Shown: positions 23,872 through 33,611 of the stretch, in pieces
Layout: every line of letters begins with the position of its first letter
Numbering within the stretch: position 1 is the stretch's first letter
From: CTSoil-075 sp964292325
GTDB lineage: Bacteria; Bacillota; Negativicutes; DSM-13327
Length of the DNA: 51,443 nucleotides
Assembly: GCA_964292325.1 (NCBI GenBank)
Contig: CAXYVG010000015.1
Span: forward strand, 1-51,443
Direction of reading: 5' to 3'
Position numbers and translations under genes: made by a program
Notes under the pieces: generated by a model
The model's database searches: none
Told to the model about the DNA's origin: nothing
The model's input: only the letters and a program-made list of their open reading frames with translations

Positions 23872-24228
23872 GTGTTACATGATTATGGATATATTGGTTT
23901 ATTGCTAGTTATCGCTTTGGTTTTTCCCTTTATCGCATTGGGAACGGCTTATGTGATTCAGCCGCGACGCCCTGGGATCGAAAAATCGTTGCCTTATGAG
24001 TGTGGAGTGGATACAGTCGGAAAGACATGGGTACAGTTTCGCGTCAGCTATTTCTTATATGCACTTATTTTTGTTGTGTTTGATGTAGAAACTGTTTTCT
24101 TATATGTATGGGCTGTGCAATTTCAGAAATTAGGGATTATTGCGTTTATTGAAATGTTTATTTTCATGATGATTCTTATGATTGGTCTTGGATATGCTTG
24201 GAAGAAGGGGGCTTTAGAATGGAAGTAA
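23872..24228 (+). CDS. nuoA: Complex I subunit A
   Basis: The 118-residue membrane subunit has three transmembrane helices. The family blocks are AYVIQPRRPGIEKSLPYECGVD (loop with the conserved Cys) and FDVETVFLYVWAV. It helps form the quinone-site/membrane arm junction with NuoH, J and K. The start is GTG behind AGGAGGG. It overlaps nuoB by 10 bp and is first in the 11-gene operon. Confidence 0.96.
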   Translation: MLHDYGYIGLLLVIALVFPFIALGTAYVIQPRRPGIEKSLPYECGVDTVGKTWVQFRVSYFLYALIFVVFDVETVFLYVWAVQFQKLGIIAFIEMFIFMMILMIGLGYAWKKGALEWK

Positions 24229-24755
24229 AGGATATGGCTGCTGGAAAGCAAACAGAAGATGAATTTATAAAAAAAAATATCATTGTTACAAGCATTGATA
24301 CCGTATTAAATTGGGCAAGAAGTAATTCCTTATGGCCTTTATCTTCAGGTCTTGCTTGTTGTTCTATGGAAATGATGGCTGCTGCTGCTGCAAGATTTGA
24401 TATTTCAAGATTTGGTTATGAAGTGTTTAGACCTTCACCAAGACAAGCTGATTTGTTAATTGTAGCGGGTACATTAACTTGGAAAATGGCAGGTCCGTTG
24501 AAACGATTGTATGAACAAATGCCTGAACCTAAGTATGTGATTGCCATGGGAAGTTGTGCAAATTCAGGTGGACCTTTTGCTGACTCTTATTCGGTTGTGC
24601 CAGGTGTTGACCTCATTTTGCCTGTTGATGTATATATTCCAGGATGTCCACCACGCCCTGAGGCTTTGATTCAGGGAATGTTAGAACTCAAAAGGAAAAT
24701 TCAAAATCCTGATGTAGGGAGGGTTGATAAATATGACGCAACAAATGCTGAGTAA
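24219..24755 (+). CDS. nuoB: Complex I subunit B, N2 cluster protein
   Basis: The 178-residue peripheral subunit binds the terminal [4Fe-4S] cluster N2, which reduces quinone. The cluster ligands are the tandem Cys pair in GLACCSMEM, the Cys of MGSCANSGGPF and of IPGCPPRPEALI. I place the start at ATG 24219 (GGGGG just upstream), inside the end of nuoA; a longer in-frame start is weaker. Overlaps nuoC by 23 bp. Confidence 0.96.
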   Translation: MEVKDMAAGKQTEDEFIKKNIIVTSIDTVLNWARSNSLWPLSSGLACCSMEMMAAAAARFDISRFGYEVFRPSPRQADLLIVAGTLTWKMAGPLKRLYEQMPEPKYVIAMGSCANSGGPFADSYSVVPGVDLILPVDVYIPGCPPRPEALIQGMLELKRKIQNPDVGRVDKYDATNAE

Positions 24756-25206
24756 TGAGGCACTGCAATCTCTGCAGGAAAAGTTTCCAGAAGGTCTGCA
24801 AATCGTTGGTGAAGGTGCCCAGCAAGCAATCGTAGTGGAAGATAAATATTTGCTAGATATAATGAGTGTGCTTAAGAATGATGCTACATATCAATTCGAT
24901 ATGCTTAGCAATTTGACAGCGGTAGATTATTTAGATTATTTTGAAATTATATATCATCTTTACTCGTTACCCTTATTAAGCACAGTAACGATCAAAACTC
25001 GCTGTTTGGCAAATCAACTGATCGTTCCTTCTGTGACGGCAATTTGGCCTTCGGCAGATTTTCAGGAACGGGAAGTATATGATTTATTCGGAATTAGCTT
25101 TACGGGACATCAAGATTTAAGGCGGATCTTATTGCCTGATGAGTTTAAAGGTCATCCTTTGCGTAAGGATTATAAAATGCCAATACAAGGTGAAAGGGGG
25201 GCGTAG
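24733..25206 (+). CDS. nuoC: Complex I subunit C (30 kDa subunit)
   Basis: The 157-residue peripheral-arm subunit sits beside NuoD. The family block FQEREVYDLFGISFTGHQDLRRILLPDEFKGHPLRKDY is complete (start ~113). GGGAGGG lies 9 bases before ATG 24733. It is separate from nuoD, unlike the fused NuoCD of E. coli. Confidence 0.95.
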   Translation: MTQQMLSNEALQSLQEKFPEGLQIVGEGAQQAIVVEDKYLLDIMSVLKNDATYQFDMLSNLTAVDYLDYFEIIYHLYSLPLLSTVTIKTRCLANQLIVPSVTAIWPSADFQEREVYDLFGISFTGHQDLRRILLPDEFKGHPLRKDYKMPIQGERGA

Positions 25207-25210
25207 TGAT

Positions 25211-26308
25211 ATGTTAAAAACGCAGACCTATACCTTAAATATGGGACCACAGCATCCTAGTACACATGGTGTTTTGCAAATGGTACTAGAATTAGATGGT
25301 GAGCGGGTTGTTAAGGCTGTGCCACACGTAGGATATTTGCATCGTGGCATAGAAAAATTGGCTGAAAGTCGTACGTATACTCAGTTTATCCCGTATACGG
25401 ACAGGCTAGATTATGTTTCATCGATGGGAAATAATCTAGGCTATTGCCAGACTGTGGAAAAATTAATGAATATTGAAGTACCTGAGCGGGCTGAATATCT
25501 ACGTGTCATTATGACAGAATTAAATCGGATTGCTAGTCATTTACTATTTATGAGTTCACTGGCGATTGATCTTGGCGCGACGACAGGCATGATCTATGGG
25601 TTTCGGGACAGGGAACAAATTTTAGATTTATTTGATATGGTGTGTGGGGCAAGAATAACCTATAACTATATCCGCATAGGTGGAGTAATGGCAGACATTC
25701 CCGCACAATTTATATCGCAAACTCAAAAATTTCTGGAAGATTTCCCGGAAATGTTAAAAGAATATCACAATTTATTAACTGGTAACGAGATTTTATACTA
25801 TCGTTTAAAAGATACGGCTGTGATTGATGGAAAGTTGGCAATGGAAGTTGGACTGACGGGACCATGTTTGCGAGCGTCAGGAATTGATTATGATATTCGG
25901 AAAGTGGACTCTTATGGTGTGTATGATCGTTTTGAGTTTAAGGTTCCATTAGGGGAGAATGGTGACAACTGGGATCGATATATGGTGCGTATGGATGAAA
26001 TGGTAGAAAGCGCTAAGATTATCTCGCAGGCCCTTGCAAAGTTGCCTGATGGACCTACGCTTGCAAATTTGCCTAAAGTCTTAAAACCACCTGTCGGTGA
26101 AATGTATCATCGCATTGAAAATCCTCGCGGAGAACTTGGGTATTATATTGTCAGTGATGGTACGACGAAGCCTTATCGCATACATGTCCGTCGTCCGTCA
26201 TTCGTCAATTTGCAGGCGCTTGGTCCTGTCTGTAAGGGGTTAATGATTGCGGATGTAGTAGCTATACTTGCTACATTAGATCCCCTAATGGGAGAAGTAG
26301 ATTGTTAA
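25211..26308 (+). CDS. nuoD: Complex I subunit D (49 kDa subunit)
   Basis: The 365-residue subunit forms the quinone-binding cavity with NuoB and is homologous to the large subunit of [NiFe] hydrogenase. Seen: NMGPQHPSTHGVLQMVLELDGE, PHVGYLHRGIEKL, and GPCLRASG. The quinone-site His and Tyr of the family lie in the first and second blocks. ATG 25211 follows a GGGGGG tract; an upstream in-frame start lies within nuoC. Confidence 0.96.
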   Translation: MLKTQTYTLNMGPQHPSTHGVLQMVLELDGERVVKAVPHVGYLHRGIEKLAESRTYTQFIPYTDRLDYVSSMGNNLGYCQTVEKLMNIEVPERAEYLRVIMTELNRIASHLLFMSSLAIDLGATTGMIYGFRDREQILDLFDMVCGARITYNYIRIGGVMADIPAQFISQTQKFLEDFPEMLKEYHNLLTGNEILYYRLKDTAVIDGKLAMEVGLTGPCLRASGIDYDIRKVDSYGVYDRFEFKVPLGENGDNWDRYMVRMDEMVESAKIISQALAKLPDGPTLANLPKVLKPPVGEMYHRIENPRGELGYYIVSDGTTKPYRIHVRRPSFVNLQALGPVCKGLMIADVVAILATLDPLMGEVDC

Positions 26309-26333
26309 ATCTAATAAAGGAGGGTCATAAGGA

Positions 26334-27374
26334 ATGCAAGAATCAATGGGACTCTTTACGATCGCGACGATTTTGCGAGAAATAATGAGTCAATATGTGT
26401 CAAATCCACAGTGGGTAGATCTCTTTATGGCACTTATCAATATTGGGGGCATTTTTACTCTGATATCTATGGCTGCTATTGTATTAGTATATGCCGAACG
26501 TAAGGTTAGTGCCTACATGCAGATGCGTATTGGACCCAATCGTGTGGGGTTATGGGGAACGCTTCAGTCAGTAGCAGATATGATCAAATTGATGTCAAAA
26601 GAAGATATTATGCCTAACGGTGCTGATAAATGGATGTGGGTGCTGGCACCAGTATTATTATTTATTCCCTCAGCTTTAGTCTATGCAGTATTTCCATTTG
26701 ATCAGCATGCTATTTTCGCTGATCTTAACATTGGGATTTTTTATTTTCTTGCTGTTGCTTCGCAAAGCACGTTGCCTTTTTTAATGGCGGGCTGGGCTTC
26801 TAATAATAAATACTCACTTTTAGGTGGGATGCGTACCGTAGCACAGATGCTTAGCTATGAGGTTCCGATCGCATTTTCCATTCTTGGGGTGGTTATGTTA
26901 GTTGGCTCTATGCGTATGAGTGATATTGTTGCCGCTCAGCAGGATGTATGGTTTATTTGTCTACAACCGGTCGCCTTTGTCGTGTATATCATTGCAGCGA
27001 TAGCGGAAACCAATCGAGCTCCTTTTGACTTAGTTGAGAGTGAGTCAGAACTGATCGCAGGACCGTTTACGGAATATAGTGGTATGCGTTGGGCCTTATT
27101 TTTCCTCGCGGAGTATGCCAATTTGTTAGCGGCTTCCGCGATTGCTACCACTTTGTTTTTAGGTGGTTGGAGCGGTCCGTGGTTACCGGGATGGTTATGG
27201 TTTTTACTGAAAGTCGGTCTTATGATTTTTCTTTTTATGTGGCTGCGCTGGACGTTTCCTCGTTTGCGTGTTGATCAATTAATGACTTTTGGTTGGAAAA
27301 TATTACTCCCTGTAGCATTAGGGAATGTGCTGATTACCGGAATTGGTATTTATACCTACAAATTTTTGGGTTAG
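26334..27374 (+). CDS. nuoH: Complex I subunit H
   Basis: The 346-residue membrane subunit connects the peripheral and membrane arms and closes the quinone chamber. About eight transmembrane helices. Conserved loops AERKVSAYMQMRIGPNRVG and AETNRAPFDLVESESELIAGPFTEYSGM are intact. GGAGGG precedes the ATG. Confidence 0.97.
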   Translation: MQESMGLFTIATILREIMSQYVSNPQWVDLFMALINIGGIFTLISMAAIVLVYAERKVSAYMQMRIGPNRVGLWGTLQSVADMIKLMSKEDIMPNGADKWMWVLAPVLLFIPSALVYAVFPFDQHAIFADLNIGIFYFLAVASQSTLPFLMAGWASNNKYSLLGGMRTVAQMLSYEVPIAFSILGVVMLVGSMRMSDIVAAQQDVWFICLQPVAFVVYIIAAIAETNRAPFDLVESESELIAGPFTEYSGMRWALFFLAEYANLLAASAIATTLFLGGWSGPWLPGWLWFLLKVGLMIFLFMWLRWTFPRLRVDQLMTFGWKILLPVALGNVLITGIGIYTYKFLG

Positions 27375-27386
27375 GAGGGAATTGTG

Positions 27387-27800
27387 ATGCTAGGAAAAGG
27401 CTTATTAAAAGGTATGCGTATTACTTTTAAACGATTTTTAGGTAAAAAGGTTACCTTACAATATCCAGAAGAAAAAATCCCCATGTCGCCTCGTTTTCGT
27501 GGGGGGGAACTGGAATTGGATATGGAAAAGTGTATTGCTTGTGGGCTCTGTGCGATGGCTTGTCCTAATAAAGTAATCGAACTTACTAGTGTGATGGGTG
27601 AAAATAAAAAGCGACGACTGGCGTCCTATATATATCATTCAGGACGTTGTTTATATTGTAATTTATGCGTGGAAGCTTGCCCAACAAAAGCACTGGATTG
27701 GGATCGAAATTATGAAAATTCACGATATTTTCGCAGACAGTTAGATGTAGATTGTTTGCTTAGCAGTCAACAATCTGGGGATGCTGAAGGGCGGTTTTAA
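27387..27800 (+). CDS. nuoI: Complex I subunit I, 2x[4Fe-4S] ferredoxin-like
   Basis: The 137-residue peripheral subunit holds clusters N6a/N6b. The two motifs are CIACGLCAMACPNK (~47-60) and CLYCNLCVEACPTK (~88-101). With no NuoEFG in the operon, NuoI would be the electron entry side of the complex, so it may accept electrons straight from ferredoxin or another protein donor; that is inference. The start ATG 27387 is preferred over GTG 27384 by spacing to AGGAGGG. Confidence 0.95.
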   Translation: MLGKGLLKGMRITFKRFLGKKVTLQYPEEKIPMSPRFRGGELELDMEKCIACGLCAMACPNKVIELTSVMGENKKRRLASYIYHSGRCLYCNLCVEACPTKALDWDRNYENSRYFRRQLDVDCLLSSQQSGDAEGRF

Positions 27801-27801
27801 G

Positions 27802-28308
27802 ATGGATGAACTAGTGTATACGATCGCTTTTTATGTTTTAGCTGCGATTACCATCGCATCGGCTATTGGCGTAGTAAGGAAAACGAATTTGGTTCATAGT
27901 GCTTTGTTATTGGCTTTATGTTTTATCGGTATTAGTGGACTTTATGTTTTGCTCCAGGCTGATTTTTTGGCGGCTGTACAAATTCTGATTTATGGTGGTG
28001 CGGTTGCCGTTTTGATTGTTCTTGGTATTATGTTGACGCAACGCAGCAAGATGAATGACACCAATCGAGATATCGGTCAGGGCAAGGGCGTTGCTATAAT
28101 CTGTGGATTATTTATGGCTCTGATGATTGTTGTGATTGCGACAACCCCATGGCACTATTCAACATCTATGGTGCCCCAAGATACTCCGTCGATGATCGCG
28201 CAGTTATTACTAAGTCACTATATGGTAGCTTTTGAAGCCGCATCCGTACTGTTATTAGTAGGTATGATGGGCGCCATTACCTTGGCCAAAGGAGGGAGTA
28301 GAGAGTGA
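27802..28308 (+). CDS. nuoJ: Complex I subunit J
   Basis: The 168-residue membrane subunit has five predicted helices, with the family block DFLAAVQILIYGGAVAVLIVLGIML in the helix whose rotation gates the proton path. The start is ATG 27802, right after the nuoI stop; an in-frame ATG inside nuoI (27781) is less likely. Its stop overlaps the GTG of nuoK by 4 bp. Confidence 0.94.
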   Translation: MDELVYTIAFYVLAAITIASAIGVVRKTNLVHSALLLALCFIGISGLYVLLQADFLAAVQILIYGGAVAVLIVLGIMLTQRSKMNDTNRDIGQGKGVAIICGLFMALMIVVIATTPWHYSTSMVPQDTPSMIAQLLLSHYMVAFEAASVLLLVGMMGAITLAKGGSRE

Positions 28309-28613
28309 TTGGATTGGTTCATTATTTGCTTGTTGCTGCCATGCTGTTTGTGATTGGTTTGTATGGGGTATTAACAAAACGTAATATTGTAGCGATTTTA
28401 ATGAGTATTGAGCTGATGCTGAATGCTGTAAATATTAATTTGGTTGCATTTTCGAGATTTATTAATCCAGAACTATTACTCGGACAGGCCTTCGTTGTTT
28501 TTACCATTACTGTGGCCGCTGCTGAAGTAGCTGTTGGACTAGCGTTGGTATTTCGTGTATATCATGACCATGACACCGTGCATATTGACAAATTGAATGA
28601 TATGCGTTGGTAA
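28305..28613 (+). CDS. nuoK: Complex I subunit K
   Basis: The 102-residue subunit has three transmembrane helices. The conserved Glu residues of the proton channel are in NIVAILMSIELMLNAVNINLV and AAAEVAVGLALV. The start is GTG in a GTGA overlap with nuoJ. Confidence 0.95.
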   Translation: MIGLVHYLLVAAMLFVIGLYGVLTKRNIVAILMSIELMLNAVNINLVAFSRFINPELLLGQAFVVFTITVAAAEVAVGLALVFRVYHDHDTVHIDKLNDMRW

Positions 28614-28639
28614 AGTTGTAAGGGAGTAGGTGAAAAACT

Positions 28640-30511
28640 ATGTTGAATCAATATGCGCTACATCATGCTTGGGCTATTCCATTGTTGCCGGCGGTTGCTT
28701 TTGTGGTGATTGGTTTTTTTCTGCGTGCTAGGCATCGGTTGGCAGCAGGTGTAGCGATTGCCATGAGCACGGTTAGTTTTATCTTGGCACTTGGCGTGGG
28801 GTATGAGACCATTACGCAGAGCATTACAGTAGAACATCCATTTATTGAGCGAATACCTTGGGTTGCTATTTCGGGCTTATCGATTGATATAGGCGTTTAT
28901 ATTGATCCGATGGCGGCTATGATGCTGGTTGTCGTTACGTTAGTATCGCTTATGGTGCAACTTTATTCGATTGGATATATGCAAGGTGAAGATGGCTTTG
29001 GACGGTTTTTTGCTTATTTATCACTCTTTGCATGCGCAATGCTGGGTATGATTATTGCTGTTAATTTTGTGCAGCTATTTGTATTTTGGGAATTGGTGGG
29101 ACTCTGTTCGTATTTACTGATAGGTTATTATTTCCACAAAGTTTCAGCTCGCGAAGCAGCTAAGAAAGCCTTTATCACAACAAGAATTGGTGATTTTGGT
29201 TTGTTGCTAGGAATTTTATTTTTGCAAATTTTGTTTGGGACATTAGATTTTCAGCAGTTAGGAGTGCTAGTGCCAACCTATGTCAGTCAGTATGGTACAC
29301 AAACTCTTACGGTTGTGGCACTTCTCATTTTTGCTGGACCGCTTGCAAAATCAGGACAATTTCCCCTTCATGTTTGGTTACCTGATGCGATGGAAGGGCC
29401 TACTCCAGTTTCGGCTTTAATTCATGCTGCTACGATGGTGGTAGCAGGCGTGTATTTGGTTGCAAGAGCCTTCTTTTTATTTAGTATATTACCAGGTGCG
29501 ATGGAGGTAGTAGCTTGGGTAGGGGCTATTACAGCGTGTTTTGCGGCTACGATTGCTTTCACGCAACAAGATCTAAAACGCATTTTAGCTTATTCTACGG
29601 TTAGTCAGCTCGGGTATATGATGTTGGCACTTGGCGTAGGAAGCGTAACGGCTTCGATGTTTCATCTGATGACTCATGCTTTTTTTAAGTCACTGATGTT
29701 CTTGGCTGCTGGTGCTGTTATCCATGGACTACACAATAAGAATAATATTTTTGAAATGGGTGGATTGCGTCATAAAATGCCTGTTACTTTTGCGGCGATG
29801 ACGATTGGCGTACTTGCCATCTCTGGTATTCCGCCATTTGCAGGATTCTTTTCTAAGGATGAAATTTTATTAGCTGTTTCGCATGTGAGTACACCACTTT
29901 ATGTGATTGCGGTAGTAACATCGTTTATGACTGCTTTTTATATGGCGCGTTTGTTATTTGTCGTATTTTTTGGCTTTGAGAAACCCGAAAATCATCCTCA
30001 TGAAGCGCCGATGTCGATGAAAATTCCACTAATAGTATTGAGTATTCTTGCGATTGTTGGTGGTTATATCCCCTATACGTATCACTTCGGGGATTGGGTA
30101 CGATTTGGTGCACCTTCTCATGAGGAATTAAACTGGGGTATAGCAGCAACATCGACGCTGTTATCCATCGCCGCTATGATGCTCGCTTGGGTTTTATATG
30201 GTTCAAGGCTTGTATCGCCGGATCGTCTTGCTGCACGTTTTGCAGCACTATATCAAATGAGCTACCACAAATATTATATAGATGAACTCTATTTGTGGTT
30301 TAATCATACGATTGTCGATGGAATAGGAAAAATTCTTTATTGGATTGATATTTATATTGTGGATGGCATCGTAGATGGATTGGCTAAGCTCATCTATCGA
30401 CTCGGTGATGAATTTCGTCAATTGCAGACAGGTCAGGTACAGCAATATGGGGTAGTACTATTTGGTACGATTGTGCTTGTTGTAGCTTGGCTGGTTGGAG
30501 GTGCTTACTAG
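28640..30511 (+). CDS. nuoL: Complex I subunit L, antiporter-like
   Basis: The 623-residue distal proton-pumping subunit is homologous to Mrp antiporters. It has ~14-16 transmembrane helices, with the conserved block FVFWELVGLCSYLLIGYY (key Glu), LPDAMEGPTPVSALIHAATMV and the Lys of KSGQFPLH. The C-terminal lateral helix and final TM needed to span the arm are present (residues ~530-620). A 26-bp gap separates it from nuoK. Confidence 0.97.
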   Translation: MLNQYALHHAWAIPLLPAVAFVVIGFFLRARHRLAAGVAIAMSTVSFILALGVGYETITQSITVEHPFIERIPWVAISGLSIDIGVYIDPMAAMMLVVVTLVSLMVQLYSIGYMQGEDGFGRFFAYLSLFACAMLGMIIAVNFVQLFVFWELVGLCSYLLIGYYFHKVSAREAAKKAFITTRIGDFGLLLGILFLQILFGTLDFQQLGVLVPTYVSQYGTQTLTVVALLIFAGPLAKSGQFPLHVWLPDAMEGPTPVSALIHAATMVVAGVYLVARAFFLFSILPGAMEVVAWVGAITACFAATIAFTQQDLKRILAYSTVSQLGYMMLALGVGSVTASMFHLMTHAFFKSLMFLAAGAVIHGLHNKNNIFEMGGLRHKMPVTFAAMTIGVLAISGIPPFAGFFSKDEILLAVSHVSTPLYVIAVVTSFMTAFYMARLLFVVFFGFEKPENHPHEAPMSMKIPLIVLSILAIVGGYIPYTYHFGDWVRFGAPSHEELNWGIAATSTLLSIAAMMLAWVLYGSRLVSPDRLAARFAALYQMSYHKYYIDELYLWFNHTIVDGIGKILYWIDIYIVDGIVDGLAKLIYRLGDEFRQLQTGQVQQYGVVLFGTIVLVVAWLVGGAY

Positions 30512-30512
30512 G

Positions 30513-32048
30513 ATGGAACATTTTCCGTTGTTAACAGCCATATTGTTGACTCTTATTTTGGGGATCGTACTAATCGCTTGTTTGCCTCGTGAAGCCACGC
30601 AGACGATTAAGATCATCGCCGCTTTGATCATGACGGTTGCCCTTAGTTTGACTTCTTACGCCTATTATGCCTATGATTTTACCATAGGTGGTATGCAGTT
30701 TACTGAGAATATTCCTTGGGTTCAGGATTTAGGCGTATCGTATGCAGTAGGCGTAGATGGCATTTCATTGCCTATGCTACTACTGAATATGTTGATTGGA
30801 TTTTCTGCAATTTTTGCTTCATGGAATATTGACAGACGATCAAAAGAATTTTTTATTTTGTTACTGGTCTTACTGACTGGCGTTGCTGGGACGTTTGTGA
30901 CTCGGGACTTATTCATTTTTCTACTCTTTTATGAGATGGTGGTTATCCCTATTTATTTGATGGTTATTATTTGGGGTTCTACCAAACGAGTAAGTAAAGA
31001 GTATTCGGGAATGAAGCTTACAATTTATTTGTTGATTGGATCGGCTTTTATGCTGGTAGGCATTATCGCTTTATATTTAAATGCGTATCCAGCTGGTATG
31101 CGGACCTTTAGTATGGAAGCCTTAGCTCAGGCGCATCAATTAGGAAACTTATCGGAAGAGTTTCAGATTTTTGCTTTTCTGCTATTGCTGATTGGTTTTG
31201 GCTCCTTATTATCGATGTGGCCGTTTCACAGTTGGTCACCGGATGGATATGCTGGGGCACCAACGGCTGTGTCTATGATTCATGCCGGTGTGCTAAAAAA
31301 AATCGGCGGCTATGGTTTGATTCGCCTAGGACTGCTGATCTTGCCGTTGGGGACTAAATTCTGGGCACCGGTCATTGCGGTTTTAGCGGTGGCAAATGTT
31401 TTATATGCAGCGTTTATTGCGTTAGCACAAAAAGATTTGAAGTATGTGATTGGATATTCTTCCGTTTCACATATGGGATATGTATTGATTGGTTTTGCCT
31501 CGTTAAATGTAATTGGCATCAATGGTGCCGTGGCCAATATGTTTGCTCATGGGATTTTAAGTGCACTCCTTTTTGCGATGATTGGTTATGTTTATGAAAA
31601 AACACATACCCGATATATCCCGGATTTAGGCGGTTTGGCTCACCAAATGCCAAGGGTTGCTACCGGCTTTATGTTAGCTGGGATGGCTTCTTTAGGGTTG
31701 CCGGGATTGATTGGATTTATTCCTGAATTTACCGTTTTTGTTGGTGCATTTAAAGAATATCCGGTATATGCTGTATTAGCCATAGCAGGGATTATTTTTA
31801 CTGCTCTATATATCCTGCGTGTATTTGCGAATGTACTGTTTGGACCGCGTCGCGCAGAGTTTGATGAGTGCGCTGATGTGCAAGGGGTACAGTTGGTACC
31901 GTTGATCGTGCTTGGTAGTGTGTTAGTCATGTTCGGTTTATTTCCCCAAGTGCTTATGGGGATTGTCAATAGTGGTGTAGAACCATTACTACCATTATTA
32001 GTTAAATTACATGCCACGCCAGTTTTGCTAGGAGGGATCTTACAATGA
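30513..32048 (+). CDS. nuoM: Complex I subunit M, antiporter-like
   Basis: The 511-residue middle pumping subunit. Family blocks: FLLFYEMVVIPIYLMVIIWG (key Glu), SLLSMWPFHSWSPDGYAGAPTAVSMIHAGVLKK and QKDLKYVIGYSSVSHMGYV. I start at ATG 30513, one base after the nuoL stop, since GGAGG lies upstream; a longer reading begins inside nuoL. Confidence 0.96.
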   Translation: MEHFPLLTAILLTLILGIVLIACLPREATQTIKIIAALIMTVALSLTSYAYYAYDFTIGGMQFTENIPWVQDLGVSYAVGVDGISLPMLLLNMLIGFSAIFASWNIDRRSKEFFILLLVLLTGVAGTFVTRDLFIFLLFYEMVVIPIYLMVIIWGSTKRVSKEYSGMKLTIYLLIGSAFMLVGIIALYLNAYPAGMRTFSMEALAQAHQLGNLSEEFQIFAFLLLLIGFGSLLSMWPFHSWSPDGYAGAPTAVSMIHAGVLKKIGGYGLIRLGLLILPLGTKFWAPVIAVLAVANVLYAAFIALAQKDLKYVIGYSSVSHMGYVLIGFASLNVIGINGAVANMFAHGILSALLFAMIGYVYEKTHTRYIPDLGGLAHQMPRVATGFMLAGMASLGLPGLIGFIPEFTVFVGAFKEYPVYAVLAIAGIIFTALYILRVFANVLFGPRRAEFDECADVQGVQLVPLIVLGSVLVMFGLFPQVLMGIVNSGVEPLLPLLVKLHATPVLLGGILQ

Positions 32049-33466
32049 ATCTTACGCTTTTAACTAGTGAAATCACAGTAGTCACTCTGGCATTGCTGCT
32101 GATCGTCCTAGATTTACTGATGCCAAAAGAAGAAACGCGCCGAAGTTTAGGCTATGTGGCAGTGCTCGGGATTATAGGGTTATTGGGATATACTTTTACG
32201 CTGCCGGCAGCGACTGATACGGTATACCAAGGATTATTTATTGTGGATCGTTTTTCGATCTTTTTCAAACAGCTTTTTTTAATTGCCACCTTGTTCACAT
32301 TTTTATTTTCTTTTGATTATGTAGATCGTTTACCTGGATATCAGGGTGAGTTTTATGCACTCTTGCTACTGGCAGTATCGGGCATGATGATTATGGCTTC
32401 GGCTAATGATTTGCTTACGATTTTTGTGGGAACGGAATTGATGACCATTACATTTTATATTTTGGTTGCTTTTCAGTTTAAAAGTATAAAATCCAGCGAA
32501 GCAGGCATTAAATACATGATTTTAGGTTCTGCTTCCAGTGCCGTGCTACTATATGGTATGAGCTGGGTTTATGGATATACCGGTAGCCTTGTTTTAGTAG
32601 ATATTGCACATCAGGCTCACACCAATCCTGCCATGCTGGTGGGGATGGGACTTATAATCACAGGACTTTTTTTCAAGCTGGCAATTATTCCGTTTCATAT
32701 GTGGGCACCTGATATTTATGAGGGAGCGCCTACACCGATTACTGCGATGTTATCGATGGGATCAAAAGCAGCTGGTTTTGCGGTATTGATCCGGATTTTA
32801 TTTGTGGCGTTCGAAGACTTACAAGCTCACTGGCTACTACTCATCAGCATTGTTGCTGCGATCACCATAGTAGGTGGCACGATTATTGCAATTTGGCAGA
32901 CCAATATTAAACGGATGATGGCTTATTCATCCATTACGCAAGCCGGTTATATGCTTTCTGGCTTGATGGCTGCCGATGCTACTGGCGTTAAGAGCATTTT
33001 GTTTTACGCTATGCTATATGTATTTGCGAATGTCGGTGCTTTTGCCGTGATTGTTGCCGTGCGTCAACACCATGGTTCGAATGAGATCAAAGATTTTTCC
33101 GGTCTTGCTCAAAAATCACCGTTATTGGCTGTGGTGATGATGATTGCCTTATTATCGATGGCAGGTATTCCGCCGATGGCTGGTTTTGCGGGTAAATTAT
33201 ATATCTTTACTGCAGTGATTGAAAAAGGTTATATGTGGCTCGCGTTATTAGGGTTTGTCATGTCGATGGTTTCCGTATATTATTATTTAATGGTTGCCAA
33301 AGAAATGTATATGAATGAACCACAAGATCAACAGGAATTTGTCATAAGCGGACAATTGCGTTTAGCTGCTGTGATTAGCCTACTTGGTACATTGTGGATT
33401 GGTATCTATCCAGGTCCACTTGCGGCGCTCGCGAGTGCAGCTGCCAACTCTTTGTCGATTTTATAA
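32045..33466 (+). CDS. nuoN: Complex I subunit N, antiporter-like
   Basis: The 473-residue pumping subunit, the last gene of the operon. Blocks IFVGTELMTITFYILVAF (key Glu), FKLAIIPFHMWAPDIYEGAPTPITAMLSMGSKAAGF and MAYSSITQAGYMLSGL are intact. Its ATG overlaps the nuoM stop as ATGA. A strong terminator follows immediately, so no nuoEFG genes are attached downstream. Confidence 0.96.
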   Translation: MNLTLLTSEITVVTLALLLIVLDLLMPKEETRRSLGYVAVLGIIGLLGYTFTLPAATDTVYQGLFIVDRFSIFFKQLFLIATLFTFLFSFDYVDRLPGYQGEFYALLLLAVSGMMIMASANDLLTIFVGTELMTITFYILVAFQFKSIKSSEAGIKYMILGSASSAVLLYGMSWVYGYTGSLVLVDIAHQAHTNPAMLVGMGLIITGLFFKLAIIPFHMWAPDIYEGAPTPITAMLSMGSKAAGFAVLIRILFVAFEDLQAHWLLLISIVAAITIVGGTIIAIWQTNIKRMMAYSSITQAGYMLSGLMAADATGVKSILFYAMLYVFANVGAFAVIVAVRQHHGSNEIKDFSGLAQKSPLLAVVMMIALLSMAGIPPMAGFAGKLYIFTAVIEKGYMWLALLGFVMSMVSVYYYLMVAKEMYMNEPQDQQEFVISGQLRLAAVISLLGTLWIGIYPGPLAALASAAANSLSIL

Positions 33467-33518
33467 TACAATCGCTCTACAACCATCCGTATGTTTTGTA
33501 GAGCGATTGTATTTTTTT
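33466..33518 (+). terminator. Terminator of the nuo operon
   Basis: Perfect 17-bp stem ATACAATCGCTCTACAA (33466-33482) / TTGTAGAGCGATTGTAT (33496-33512), then TTTTTT. Confidence 0.95.
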
Positions 33519-33531
33519 GCAAGGCAGTTTA

Positions 33532-33560
33532 TTTAACTTTTACGGTAATCATGATATAAT
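33532..33560 (+). promoter_or_regulatory. Promoter of gatCAB
   Basis: TTTAAC (33532-33537), 17-bp spacer, TGATATAAT (extended -10; hexamer 33555-33560), about 50 bp before the gatC start. Confidence 0.65.
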
Positions 33561-33611
33561 ATAAGGTATTATGAATTTTCCTAAACATTATGAAGCTTGG
33601 ATGGTGAAATT

